NCBI GenBank assembly: GCA_028023455.1
Contig: JAQFVV010006274.1
Span: 1,362,001-1,426,000, forward strand
DNA length: 64,000 nt
Direction of reading: 5' to 3'
From: Epiperipatus broadwayi
Taxonomy: Eukaryota; Onychophora; Udeonychophora; Euonychophora; Peripatidae
Positions within the stretch are counted from its first letter, which is position 1. Every line of letters starts with the position of its first letter. Shown here in pieces: positions 34,615-46,874 of this stretch. The notes under the pieces were generated by a model. That model was given only the letters and a program-made list of their open reading frames with translations, ran no database searches and had not been told where the DNA came from. The translations under genes were made by a program, and so were the position numbers.

Positions 34615-35930
34615 GTAAGATAATTTATCATTATTCATTTTTGATGAGATTGCTTTTCTGAATTTGTAATAGTTAATTGAGTATTGAGTTGAGATTAAAT
34701 TTTTACTTTTTAAATGAAAGCTCAAATAGTTAGAAATTATTGTTTCACTGGGTTTTCAATAATTGTCATCATATTAGTTATAAAAATGTCTACATTTAAT
34801 TCATTTTTTTTGTTTGAAGTTATTTATTCTAAAGGAAATTTTACACAAATTGTGGGTTTGCTTGCATGTATACACCATTGTCAACAACATAAGTTATCTT
34901 CTCTATTTGGGCTTTCAATATTCAGAACAATAATAGTTATAATTACCAATTTAAATATTATATGGGTTGTATATAATGAGATAATTTTTATGAATGTTCC
35001 ACAGTAATTTTATTTTCCAATTATAGAATAAATAAATTAAAATGTATTTTTAATGAAATGTATGTAGTGCTATATTTAATATTGCCCAGTTGTAATATTT
35101 TTCATCAAAATTTATATATATAAAATCCATGTGAATGTTTGTCCATAATGCTGTCACATGTTTCCTGTGAATGTATATTTTTTCTGTAAAGCTGTCATGT
35201 GTCAAATTCACAACCAATCACAAAAACCTATTACATTAGTTCCATAATTCTGTTAAATTCACTATTGAACAATCAAAATATATATATATTTGTTTTTATA
35301 ATTACCTAACTAAACCATAATTTATATTACGAGCGTTTTATGTAAAGGAAGTAATTTCATCCTTTATATTTAATAATCTGTAATTTTTATTTCATGTGAA
35401 GGAAATAATTTTGCCATTAATTATAAAGGTGCTCATTTGAATGACAATCCATCACGCCTGATGGCGCTGATGTTATACAAAAGTACAACTTATCAATTGC
35501 TAGCAGCAATTGAATGTTTTGGCTAATGTTAACCTGCCAGCATGTTTTAGTGATCATTTACTCTCACAATTCACACTTAGACAGCCCTATCATTTGATAG
35601 GTGTTGTTGTTTACCATCTATACACATTCTGACTCTTAACATATCATTACTTTTTCATGATAGGGTTTGAATTTTTCGAATGAATACTATTTATGTAAGA
35701 TGTGTTAATGTTTTTTTTTTGAACAGTAAAGGAAGTAGTATAAGGTCTTAAAAATTTTCCCATTGTAACAAAGCTGGCTACTGACCTGTTCACGTACGTG
35801 TGTCATGAAATTTGGTTTTTTTTAGAGATACAGCTGAAATCTCGGAGCTCACGAGATTTTCTGTTACTGTAAGAAAATGGCTTCTGCTGCTGTGGCGAGA
35901 GTTGAATTGGTCTAGACCTAACTCTATCAT
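34615..35930. other. Unassigned sequence, probably intronic
   Basis: The region 35110-35300 (TATATATAAAATCCATGTGA, then repeated TGTCACATG/TGTCATGTG) and the GC-richer part 35420-35640 look like decayed repeats of unknown class. No coding similarity is seen. Confidence 0.4.
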
Positions 35931-35934
35931 CGTA

Positions 35935-36425
35935 GAAGAGATGAGGCTACTGCTTTCACAAAATTAGGAATTTTTCGATTTTATTTTTTTGTTTTATGTT
36001 GTAATTTTTATGTAGTAAAAGTAACATTAGTTGAGAATTGCAGTCAAATTTATTTTTTTTTGGGGGGGGGGGATTTGGAAATTGCATTTTTTCATTGGAA
36101 TGTAAAGTGAACGAATGTTTATTTATTATTAAGGTTTTTGAAAAACCTTTAATTATTTGAAAAAATAACAAAAAGGAATTTTTATTACTAGAAGAGATTA
36201 CAGCATTCACAAAATTAGGAATCATTCGATTACCTTTATTTGTTATGTTTTAATTAATGTTTATTTAGTAAAAAGTAACGTTACTTGAGAATTGCAGTCA
36301 AATTTTTTTTTCCCTTATGAAATTGCATTTTTTGTTCAGAACCTGAAGTGAACGAATGTTTATTTATTATTGTTTTTGAAAAATGTTAATTATTTTTGAA
36401 ATATTTTTAAAAAGGAATTTTAATT
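35935..36425 (+). repeat. Tandem duplication, about 250 bp period
   Basis: Two copies start at TAGAAGAGAT (35935 and 36189). They share CACAAAATTAGGAAT, TTGAGAATTGCAGTCAAATT and GTGAACGAATGTTTATTTAT in order. Copy 1 has a run of about 10 G absent from copy 2. Confidence 0.9.
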
Positions 36426-36429
36426 TTTG

Positions 36430-37515
36430 ATATTAATAAAAAAATATTTAAAGAAAAAAAGTTTTCTGTGTATTGGTTTCTTTGTTATAATATGTAAATA
36501 AAATGTAGTGGCCTGGTAACAGTATATGAAGACATTTTGTTGGAAGAACAACACCACCAAGTGGGATGGATTGTCTATCAAATGATTACCATAAAAAAAC
36601 ACTTGGAAAAAAATCAGTACATGTGCTTTTAACTATGCTGTAAAGTGAATAGGTATAATATTCAAATCACAAAGAAAATATTATAGTACATAAATTTATG
36701 TTTGGAATGTGATATGTAGTGAGGGTAAAAATAGATGCTATAGTACCATATTTACATTTAGTTTTCGTTAGAGTATAATTGAAATCGAAATCACGGCCTT
36801 TCTAAAAGCCAGTGTAATAAACCATAATGTTTAGAGTTATTCATAATGCTGTCCAATTCATACATCAAATATAACAGGTAACTATAACCTTTTAGGCTCG
36901 GCATTTATTTATATAAATTAAAATATTTTGTTTAATTTATATTAAATCTTTAAAGAAATTTATTAAAGCATATCACCAATAATGAAGGTTGTATCATACT
37001 ATATTTGTATTTTTGTTTTTACAATTAGATCAATGATACTTAATTGAATCTGAGATTAAGTTGGAACATTACTTTCTACTAATATTAAGAAATACCCATT
37101 TACTAATTTGTATAGCTAAACTGGGTTGACTATGAATTGACTAAAGTAAAAAAGAAAGCCTAAGCTTGTTTACAAACTTGAAAAAAATTTTAAGATTCAT
37201 TTGCTCGGACTCTAATAGCAGATCATAGGCATAGCAGGCTGCTGCACTTCTCTATACCCCATAATACTGTTTTAAATAGAAACTGATTTTAGTTTTTAAA
37301 AAATCATTATAAATACAGAATTTTTTTTATGTATGTGTGTTAGTAAAGTTATTAAAAATATTTGCGATTGTGTAAATATGATTTTGCACTAAAGATAATC
37401 ACTGCACCTATGATAAAAGACGGCATGTTAATTTTATCTTTTTTTAGAAACTGTATCTATTACTATTTCTGAGAATCACTAGCAGAAAATTAAAAGAAAG
37501 CTTAGTTTTCTAGCC
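36430..37515. other. Unassigned AT-rich stretch
   Basis: No recognised gene, RNA or repeat end. Confidence 0.5.
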
Positions 37516-37519
37516 CCAC

Positions 37520-37870
37520 ATGGATAAATCACTGACAGTGTTCAGTGCTTGAATTGATTGAATAAAGCATTATTCTCCACTGTAAAATTATCATTAAACA
37601 TTAAACCATAAGAATAACAAAAGTGAAAAAGTAGTAAATGTGCTATTTAGAAAAATCATAATAAAATCATTTTTTATCATATAAAAATGAAAAATTCATT
37701 TTTCTTAAAGAAAATGTAAGATGAATTGAATAATGCTTAGTGTGCATGTGTAGTATGTATGGTTTTCATACTATTTTAAGTTGAAGCCAATGATCACCAA
37801 TTTTAAGAAGAAAATGCGTTCCTTGTGTTGACTGCATAGTATTAATGAAATTATAAGGTAAAGTAAAAAA
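37520..37870 (+). repeat. Dispersed repeat C, copy 1
   Basis: It matches 60555-60860 in order: CATTATTCTCCACTGTAAA, ATTAAACCATAAGAATAACA, GTGCTATTTAGAAAAATCAT and TGTATGGTTTTCATA. No coding content is seen. Confidence 0.75.
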
Positions 37871-37874
37871 CTTT

Positions 37875-40255
37875 TTTTCATCGAAAAGTACAACTAAAAG
37901 AAAAATATTTTTTTTCAAAAAGATTAATTAATATCTAAAAATGTATTAAAATAAGAATAATTAAAGTTTTTTAAAAAGTGCAATAATGATCATTGCCAGA
38001 AAATGAATGTAGGAGAAAATAGATCGTGAAAGTAAAAATAGATCAAAATGGTATAAAATAAACAGGCAGACTCAGTTTTAAATAATCAGTTTTAACTTTT
38101 TTACATTTCCCTTTCTACCCATATTTAGTGAGATTTGAGTTTATATTGCAACACTTTCATATTTAAAACCTTTATTTAATATTATGAATCAATAAATTGG
38201 ACTTGACTTGCTACAAATTTAAATTTACAAATGAAACAAATTCTAAAAAATGTTATTTGAGTGTTCCAAATATTAAAAAAAATATAATATATAACCAGAA
38301 CAATAGCTTTATTTTTATTGTTTTTTTTTTTAACCAAAACGCTAATGTAAAAAGTAATTAAATAAATATGCGTTGAATCTCAATTCCAATTTTGAAAACT
38401 TTGAAATACTTGTCTGAAATAGATAATTGTATTTATATTTATTAAATTATCACAAAAATTCAAAATCATCACCGTTTAAAATCTGTTTGACAGAATGTCA
38501 AAACCATATTTCCCCCTTCTGTTTTAACACAATTCAAGTTTCTTAAGTTATATCGTTATAAGTGAAACATATTTGGAAAAAATCTAAATAGAAACATAAA
38601 TATATTTCATTTTTAATAATTTTAATGAAAATACTTTGTAAAAATAATTACAAATAATTAAATACATTATGAAATTATGCATTTCCCCCCTGACTCTATC
38701 AAATAATAGTCTAGATAGTTTTAAATAATATTCAAAAAATCAGCCAATCAGCAATGATCAGACTTTTTCATTTTATACTTGATAAACTTCTCTATTGATT
38801 TATTTGTTACAGAAAAAAAAAAATTAGAATATCAATGGTTGATGGAGTTTAATTTGAGTTTTTAGTGCAAAATGACCATGAACAGTAGTTTAAAGGCTGT
38901 CAAAAGGTAATTTAAAGCTATAGCACAGCACTGCTATCACAGGTTACTGCAATACATCATACTAATTTATCATTACATTAAAAGTCAGATGCAAAAAACA
39001 GATGATAAAGGAAGAAGTTGGGAACATCAAAAGAAAATAGTAAAATAGTTATATGGAAGGAATGATATCTAGACGAAGACCAAATGATGAACAGCAGTCA
39101 GCAGAGTAGAAAAATGTCAGCAATAATGAAGACAATAATGCAGAAGTGAAACCATAAAGAAAGCTCTGGGCAAACAAAAATGAATGAAAGTCAAAAGCAT
39201 ATGAAAGGCTAGGAGGAGTAGATAAAAGCAATGAAAAAAAGAATGAATTCATAATGAGTCTTGAGAAAAGAAGACAGATGGGATGGAAAGAACTGACTAA
39301 AAAAATCCAGAAAATAAAGCTGGAGAAAGAGAACCATGATAGATAGAAAATTAAACTAAATATTAAAGCTAGTTGAGGAAATTTCCATAATTAATTAAGA
39401 AATAAACAGATTATAGAGCAAGATAAAAGCAAAGACAGATTAGTGAAGTAGAAACAATAAAATCAATAAATAATATAAAGAGGAGCATAATCAAAGCATC
39501 TAAAGAGGAATTGAAAAAATTATGAATGTGGTAAAAAATAAAGTAAAAATACAACATATATGGCTAAGTGAGAGATTTGGGAATGGGAAAAAGCACAGTT
39601 ACAATTTAGAGGTCAAGAAATTACAAAATAAAATGATGCTAAAATAATAATTTAGGTAGCATTGAAACAAAGAAGTGAAAGTGAAAAAAATTTAATAACC
39701 ATCCATTTTGTAATTCTGAGGATCATTCGGGGCAGAAATCAAGAAATTAGTGTTTGGCCCTCTATTGAGAGATTTTGCTAACTTTTTTTTTCAAACTTTA
39801 AAATTCATGTTTGTTTTTTTTAATATTTTAATTCCAAAAAAAATTCTGATTATATCAGGATAATCAAAAAAGTAGGACTTTCAAACTCTGTAAGCTCCAC
39901 AATGATGAGAAGCCATTGTAATCTTTGTAATCTCAAACTTAATGATATCATTGTGATATTATGAATAATTAAAAACTTGATTTTTGGAAAGTTTGTCATT
40001 ATTTTTGCACAATAATTGTATAATAATTATTAGGAATCAAGAATATATATTATTATATATTTATTTTCTACAGAAGAGTTTCATTTTTAAATATAAAAGA
40101 TTACATTTTTCAGAGTGATGTTATTATGGAAATTATTATTACTAATAGTCTGTTAGAAAATGTAGCAATATCATAAAAATTACTAAAAAAATTTAAACTT
40201 TTAAAGCAGAAGTTGATAGATTTACTAGATATTAATAATTTTTCATTCACATTTT
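37875..40255. other. Unassigned AT-rich stretch with a purine-rich block
   Basis: The only standout is the block at 39005-39620, where the plus strand is strongly A+G biased (AAGAAG, GGAGGAG, GAGAAAAGAAGACAGATGGG). It gives Lys/Glu-rich translation with frequent stops. No family is recognised. Confidence 0.5.
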
Positions 40256-40259
40256 AAAA

Positions 40260-40470
40260 ACAAGTGTCAAACAAAGAAGATTTATTTTGCAAATTCAATC
40301 TGCTCCTCTTGAAGTTGAATAACAAAATACCTCTTTCTTCTGATTAAAATATAATTTTTAAAATAATTCGCCAAATCAAATGTGATTTTTTAGAATTTAT
40401 TTTAATACTAGACAAAAATATCTATCAAATGAAGTCAAATTTATTATATTCTGATATATAATAATAGTTT
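40260..40470 (-). repeat. Inverted fragment of the 17.8 kb repeat unit
   Basis: The reverse complement of 40380-40460 contains AATTTGACTTCATTTGATAG, ATATTTTTGTCTA and AAATAAATTCTAAA. These match the tandem unit at 17855-17920. Confidence 0.7.
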
Positions 40471-40635
40471 TATATTAAAATGAAAGTTGAAAGCTTATAG
40501 CAAGTGAGAATAAAGTTTCTTTAGAGTACAGTAGGGTTAAAAGAAATGAAAACAAAGAATAGCAGGAAAAGAATTTTCAAAGTAACAGTATATCTTATTT
40601 GTTTTTAAAAAATAAAATATTTAGAGAAGTCTACA

Positions 40636-41058
40636 GCAGGAATGGCCATTTTGTTTAAATCTTTCTCCCTTTCACCATTATGGAGTCAAAGAAAGGGGTG
40701 AAAAACATGTTCATGAAAAGTATGAATTTCTGAATGGCTGTGGATAAATTATTACATCCTAATGAAAATAAAAATTTTCTTAAAAATAAATAAGTATAAA
40801 ATTACTTTGGCATTTTGATTTATTTATAATTTTCTAATCTTTAAATATTCATCATATATAATAATTATTAGTCTATAATAAGACTGAATTCAAGAAACAA
40901 TGTTCTAATCAGCATTTTATCTCTCCTAGAATCATCAAAATATTTATTTAGAAATTATGAGAGTAAATAAAAAAATATGTTTAATGATGATGAAAATATC
41001 AACAAGATTGGGATCAAAGAACCACATTTAGCTCCTGAGTCATAGTTTACTGACCCCT
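40636..41058. mobile_element. Small hAT-like MITE
   Basis: The reverse complement of the right end reads AGGGGTCAGTAAACTATGAC and continues to AAATGTGGTTCTTTGATCC, a classic hAT terminal sequence. The left end GCAGGAATGGCCATTTTG resembles its counterpart. Flanking octamers AGTCTACA (40628-40635) and AGTCTAGA (41059-41066) agree at seven of eight positions, as expected for a hAT target duplication. There is no transposase. Confidence 0.65.
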
Positions 41059-41203
41059 AGTCTAGAAGCCGACTTTGTTCCAAACCCTCTGAGTCAACAA
41101 GTAAAAATGGTAACAGCATAGTCATTTGTAAAGAATGATAGAATTCTTTAATAAGAACAGCCATATGAGGTACTGAATTCAAGAAAGCTGTCTTAAACAA
41201 TTT

Positions 41204-41482
41204 TTGGATAGATTAATTTCAGAATGGAACTCTTTATCAAAAATCACAATAAAGATATTGAGTAGGAGGAGGAGAGCTGTACCCAGCTTTACTAATGGTA
41301 GGTTTTTTTGTCTTCCGCCTTTAACTGCTTATACATTAATAGATCAGATTATTGGGATTACAGAGCATAGTCTGCCTAGCAGAAAGATGAAAAGACCATA
41401 TCGAAAAATTATTGAACAAATAGCTAAGTTTTTAAACACAGCATATCCAATGCAAGGCATTCAGTCTGGAAATCAAACCTGA
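41204..41482 (+). other. Open frame of 92 codons, unassigned
   Basis: The frame contains SRRRRAVPSFTNGRFFCLPP and RKMKRPYRKIIEQIAKFLN. It is less AT-rich than its flanks, and reading it upstream gives partly open sequence to about 41070. No family is recognised. It may be an old retroelement or gene fragment, or chance. Confidence 0.25.
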
Positions 41483-41945
41483 AGAAAGAGAGGATAGGAA
41501 TTTAAATACCCAAAGACCCATGCATACCTGGAAGAATATGATGCATGTAGAAATTTAGCTTAAAAATTATGACAAAATGAAAAATAAATAAGTTGAAAGT
41601 CCTCATCAAGTTCTACAAGAATCAAAATTGTATAAAGAGGAGGATAGAAATTTAAACAACCAAAGACTTTGATAAGAAATTCCTAATTTTGGAGCCCTAT
41701 ACAAATTTGAAAATATATGATATATAAAGAAAATATAGGTGGTGAAAGTGACACAATCAAAACTAAGCAAGTTAAAAGTCCTCATCAAACTCCACCAAAA
41801 TCAAAAACATAGAAACGAGTAAGGAATTTAAGCCACCAAAGATTTTTATAAGAAGTTTCTCACTTCAGGGCGCTGCATTTATTTGAGGGGATATGATATA
41901 TGAAGAAAATATAGTTCACAGAAGCAAATAAGTTAAAAGTCCTTA
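41480..41945 (+). repeat. Tandem repeat, three copies, about 170 bp period
   Basis: Repeated order: AGGATAGAAATTTAAA, CCAAAGAC, GATATGATATAT(A/G)AAGAAAATATAG, then AAGTTAAAAGTCCTCATCAA. The three copies are diverged and noncoding. Confidence 0.8.
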
Positions 41946-41949
41946 TATA

Positions 41950-43040
41950 ATTTAAGTTGGAGATAATATTTTTGTAAAGATGTCATCTATTACCCAAAGG
42001 ATGATATATTGGGGGGGGGGGATGAGAATCTGACTAAAGGTCTTTGTGAAATTGTAAAACAATAAGGGGATAATGCATTATGATTGAGAATGAGTGAGAG
42101 GTTAAAGATTTATATAATATGTTGCCTTTTCTTGAGAGGAAATTAACAGAGAGAAAGAAGATATGGCAATTTCTGGAGTTGAAGAACTGGAAAGGGTGTG
42201 TTGTTGGTTGATGTTTTGGTGATTGTGTGAATAATTTGAGGAGAAATTTTTTGCAAGCTGTTTTATGTGACTATGCTAGTTATTATAGTGTTTTTTTTTT
42301 GTACAATGAAGTTTATGCAACTTTCTGGTGGTCATACAATTAAAAATTTTCGAGTCCATCTTCATTTCAACCAGGTATATCATTTTTTGTCATTAACTTT
42401 ACATTATGTATCGCAAGTCTATAGATAACAGAATTTTTCTATTGTGTGTGATAGATATGGTATATAAATCCAGCTATTAGAGAGGATAACTGTAAGGAAT
42501 TTCTGTAAAATATAAAATATTATGAAACATATGATGTATTCAATAGATGTACAAAGCAAACATAAAATTGCTAGGGAGAAATAGAAATCATGTGGCATAA
42601 CAATGGAAAACAGACATTGCAAGTTTGGTGAGTTGAGATACTAAAAAAAAATCACTAATATGTAGGTTAATAACAAAGTTGGAAGGAAATAAAATCATTC
42701 TGAAATGTAAAGAAGAGCTAGTGGGTGGTTATGAGATTAATATAATTTAATAGCTATTATATAAGAAATAAAAGACTACAAATCTAATTAAGAACTGAGA
42801 TTCCATTGCTGTAATGCTATATTGCTCCAATCGGAAATGAAATAATATATGTTTACAGAGACATTTGATTTTGATCAATAGCAGCATTTTCTAAATGAAG
42901 GAAATTTAATTATTAAAAATTAAACTTGTTATAAATTGACTAAAAACTGTATATGTTTAATGTATTAAAATAATAAAGTTGCATGAGCATATGGCTAAAT
43001 GTAGTCAATAATTGTGCAAAATTGAAAAATAATATAGATA
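41950..43040. other. Unassigned sequence
   Basis: It includes a run of about 10 G (42011-42020). A weakly coding-like plus-strand stretch (42120-42330) contains NNLRRNFLQAVLCDYASYYS but matches nothing I know. Confidence 0.4.
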
Positions 43041-43044
43041 AGTT

Positions 43045-43745
43045 AATTTGCAAAGGTGTAATAATATATAGGGTATATGACCACAGACTTCTACTTGATC
43101 CACAACTCTCCACTCTATCTCATATCAATGATATACTTGAACACATTTATGTCAAAAAGATAAATAATCACCAATATAAATATTTCGTGCTAAACAAGCA
43201 CTCATTAGTTGGTCCAGATTATCTTCTCCACACACATATGCAATAAGTGCTCAGATATATATTAAGATAGCCAATGTTCATACTTTAATGGACAGGCTTC
43301 ACTCCACCCTCCAACTCTTCAACCATCCATCGAATTGAAAATTCTGATGCTGGAACGCTCAGAGGCCACCCTGAGGCTGACATTCTTGTCATACCCATGT
43401 TGACCGTAAATCACACTGACCCCTCATGTACAGGCCATAATCCATTTAAATACATATGTGAGGGATAGGAAGACATACACTCTTACTATTAATGACTGAA
43501 CTACAGGCTTATTATATACCTGTATCAACATATGTAATATATAGGATATATGAGCACGGACTTTCACTTGACTGACAACTCTCCACTGTATCTCATATCA
43601 CTGATACACTTGAACACATATATATTAAAAAATATATATATAATCACCAATATACATATTTCGTGCTAATCCAGCACTCATCAGTTGGTCCAGATTATCA
43701 TCTCGACACATATATGTAGTAAGTGCTCAGATATATATTAAGATA
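43045..43745 (+). repeat. Direct repeats of about 210 bp, 485 bp apart
   Basis: Copies at about 43055-43265 and 43540-43745 share CAACTCTCCACT, TCATATCA, TTGGTCCAGATTATC and AAGTGCTCAGATATATATTA. The spacer between them (43266-43535) is relatively GC-rich (GAGGCCACCCTGAGGC). It could be a tandem satellite dimer or a small LTR-bounded element. No LTR ends (TG...CA) with a target duplication were confirmed. Confidence 0.75.
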
Positions 43746-43749
43746 GTCA

Positions 43750-44450
43750 TTATAAAGTTGATTATTAATTATGTAATCAGTAAAATCATTTTTATTTTTC
43801 AAAATAGCAATTACAGTAACTAAATTACAATACAATGATAATTTTTGCTGCCAGCAATTCATAAGAATTTTGATCCATAAAAATGAGTAAGTATAGTGTA
43901 CAGTTTTTAAACTAAAGTATAGATTTTAAAATTTAATTCTCTATTAATATATTTGGTTGTACATTATCAAAATATGATTTTGCTTATTTATTATACTGAT
44001 TGAAATACTTTTTGATTTTTTAGTTATTAACAATGAAAATCTTTACTTTGGATATGTCATTAATGAAATACTGATTGTTTTGTAAGGATGCTGGATGAAA
44101 ATTAAATAAAATACTGTACTGTATATGTACATTTATTAATTGTATTTTAAATTTATAATCAAAGCATTGTATGCAGTACTGTAATATTGTGTACTATATT
44201 GGGTATTGTGAATAAACTCTGTACTGTACAGTTTCAGCATAAATGGCACTATTTTGCTTTTGAATGACAGCTTTAATAACTATTCTCTGAAGTCATTAAT
44301 CTCACAAAATGATATGAAAAGTTTTTTTTAAAGGTCATTATAATGAATAATGAATTATAAATAAAAATAATGGATATAAATTGATGATGATCACTATTGT
44401 GAATTCTCGCATAAAGGTCCAGCAATTGGAATATAGATGTATACATATTG
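43750..44450 (+). repeat. Dispersed repeat A, copy 2
   Basis: This is the uninterrupted counterpart of 17470-19250. TTTGGATATGTCATTAATGA, TATAATCAAAGCATTGTATG and CACTATTGTGAATTCTCGCA are all matched there. Confidence 0.8.
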
Positions 44451-45039
44451 TTGTTGCTGTAGAAATACTAATATTTAATTCATTGTAAAAATTTTGTTCA
44501 TATTTATATTGTGAAATTTGAATTTGGAAACTAAAAGTATAAAATAGTCAAAATAAACAAAAAATTAATTATGTAAGTTAATATAATATAGTTAATTTGC
44601 TCTTGAGTGTTTAACTTGTCTTTATAAACACAATATTAAATTGTTGTTTAAGAGAGGCATTGGTTAATAACATCTCGGAGCTTATAGTGAAAAACAATGT
44701 AAGTCGATGCTTAAATAAATTATACATTTTTTCTAGTCTAAAATTACATTACCTATAAATGGTCTAAATCTACTTGTATAGCATTCTAGGTGCACAGGGG
44801 GGTGGGGTGTAAAATCTTTCTCATGACCATGTAATCCTTAGATTAGAGAGAAATTTTGTGAAAATAAAAGTATCTTGTGAATTCAATACTATTGCTTTGA
44901 AAGCTAATCTGCCTCCTGAGATGATCTGAAAATTAGAAAAGATAAATCCCAATTTGAAGTCTTCAGGTAATGTTAAGATCTTCAGATATATTGTCAAATG
45001 TCTAATGGGTAGTTACGATAAGATTACGTTAAGATAAAA

Positions 45040-46870
45040 GATACACCCTCCACAAGATTCTAAAAGGAGATAGAAGCCAGCCCCTACCTTGCATGAGATT
45101 ATATCATGAAAGTTATCAAAACTGTCAACATGGATAAGGAAACTCGATTGTTAATACCTCTATAACACTGTAAACAGTATTCTTTAAATGAGATTTGAAG
45201 TATATATTTTGGCTAGGAATTAAACTTTAATAAATGGCTAGCAATAATCATAATATATTTACATAAAGGGGTTTGTGTCAAAATTGTAAATGCATAAAGT
45301 TTGACATTTGTAATCAAGCTGCAATAATTTGCTATCTATGGTATAGTAAACAAATGATAAACATATGTGCAAGAGGTAGTGATCTGATCTGGCCAACTTA
45401 TGGGTGTTGGTTCAGCACAAAATGTACATCTTCAGAATCATTTGTCTTTTTCACATGTCCTTGGTTATATGTTTTAGGGTTGTGTGATGGAATAAAATTT
45501 TGATTATATCTGCAGTGTCCAATGGGGGTATATGCATACCAGCCAGGTCACAGTTAAATAAATAACACAAAAATAATATGAGTTTATTATACTCATAAAA
45601 AAAATATATAATTAAAACAAAACTAAACAATAAATTTTGAAGAGATGGTCTCTAACATACACCTTTTCCATGTATATATACTTGTATACACCACATTACT
45701 TGATGACAAGGAAATTTATATCTGACTTTCTTACTTTTTACACACACCCTTTGTCTACTGCTGCTAGTATGTGTTCTTAATATAAGTATTTTATTTGCAC
45801 AAACTTAAAGTTTAGTACATGCTAATTTTTGTAAGTTTTGCAAGAGTGAATAATTATGTGTAAGTATTGTATGATAATTATAATTCATATTTAAACTATA
45901 TTAACAAGATCATATATACATATACATGCACACACTTTTTCATTTACAATATTATATATTTTTAAATATCTAAGAAAGAAAAAATATATTTGAAATTAAA
46001 TTCATAAGCTATATATATATATGTCTTGCTAACTTAAAAAAGTGATGGATACTCGATACTCTGCTGATGGGTGGTTTGGTTAGGATTGAACTAAGGTGAA
46101 AGTTGCATTGATTTAAATAAAAATTTGAAATATATATATTAAAGTGCAATCGATTTAACACCTTTCACAAGATATGTCAAAAGTGGATAAAAACCATTCC
46201 CTATATTGTGTGAGAGAAGTGTAGTGAAAATTATCAAAACTGTCAATATGGGCAAGGAAATCCAGGGATTGATGTCTTTATAATACTACAAACCTACTAT
46301 TCATTAAATGAGATTTAAAATCTATATTTGGGTTAGAGATAGTCTTTAGTTTAAAAAATAATTAATAATAATCATTAATATATTTACATAAAATGGTTTG
46401 TTTCAAAAATGGTATGCAGAAAGTTTGATATGTAAGCAAACAATAATAGTTTTATATCTACAAAATACCAGACAAATGATGAAGATATGTCAAAGAAATA
46501 GTGATCTAGACCATTTGATGGGTGCTGATTCATCACAAAATGGGCATCTTGGGAATTATTTGTGGGTTTTTTACATCTTTGGCCATATGTTCAGGGATGT
46601 GTGATGGAATAGAAGTTTGAAATATATATAAGTAAAATTTAAATATATTTAATAAAGAAAAAAATATGTATATGAAGTTAAATTATAACTTGCTATAAAT
46701 GCTCACTTGAAAAAGTGAAGTGGATGATTCAAAATGCATCCATAGTGATTAGAAATTGATCTTTTCTGGGCTGATGGATTGTTGTGATAGGATTGAGATA
46801 AGATGAAATGTGCATTGCTAAAATAAAATATTAAATATATATTGTGCTAAAATAAAATATTAAATATATA
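45040..46870 (+). repeat. Tandem duplication of an about 0.6-1.1 kb unit
   Basis: Core copies at 45040-45515 and 46160-46620 share ATCAAAACTGTCAACATGG, TAAATGAGATTTGAAGT, ATATATTTACATAAA and AATAGTGATCT-like blocks. Tail copies at 46020-46150 and 46690-46870 share the GCTGATGG...GGATTGA stretch. The first unit carries about 0.5 kb of extra AT-rich DNA (45520-46015). Short frames in the core (76 and 68 codons) align with each other only loosely and match no known protein. Confidence 0.8.
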
Positions 46871-46874
46871 TTGT

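Noticed and set aside
34714-35007. 97-codon open frame after the second exon
   Set aside because: Hydrophobic AT-driven translation with no conserved character. It lies in the presumed intron, and the exon donor at 34615 is stronger evidence.
42120-42330. Coding exon reading NNLRRNFLQAVLCDYASYYS
   Set aside because: It has an internal stop, no splice acceptor in phase with the candidate gene, and no recognised family.
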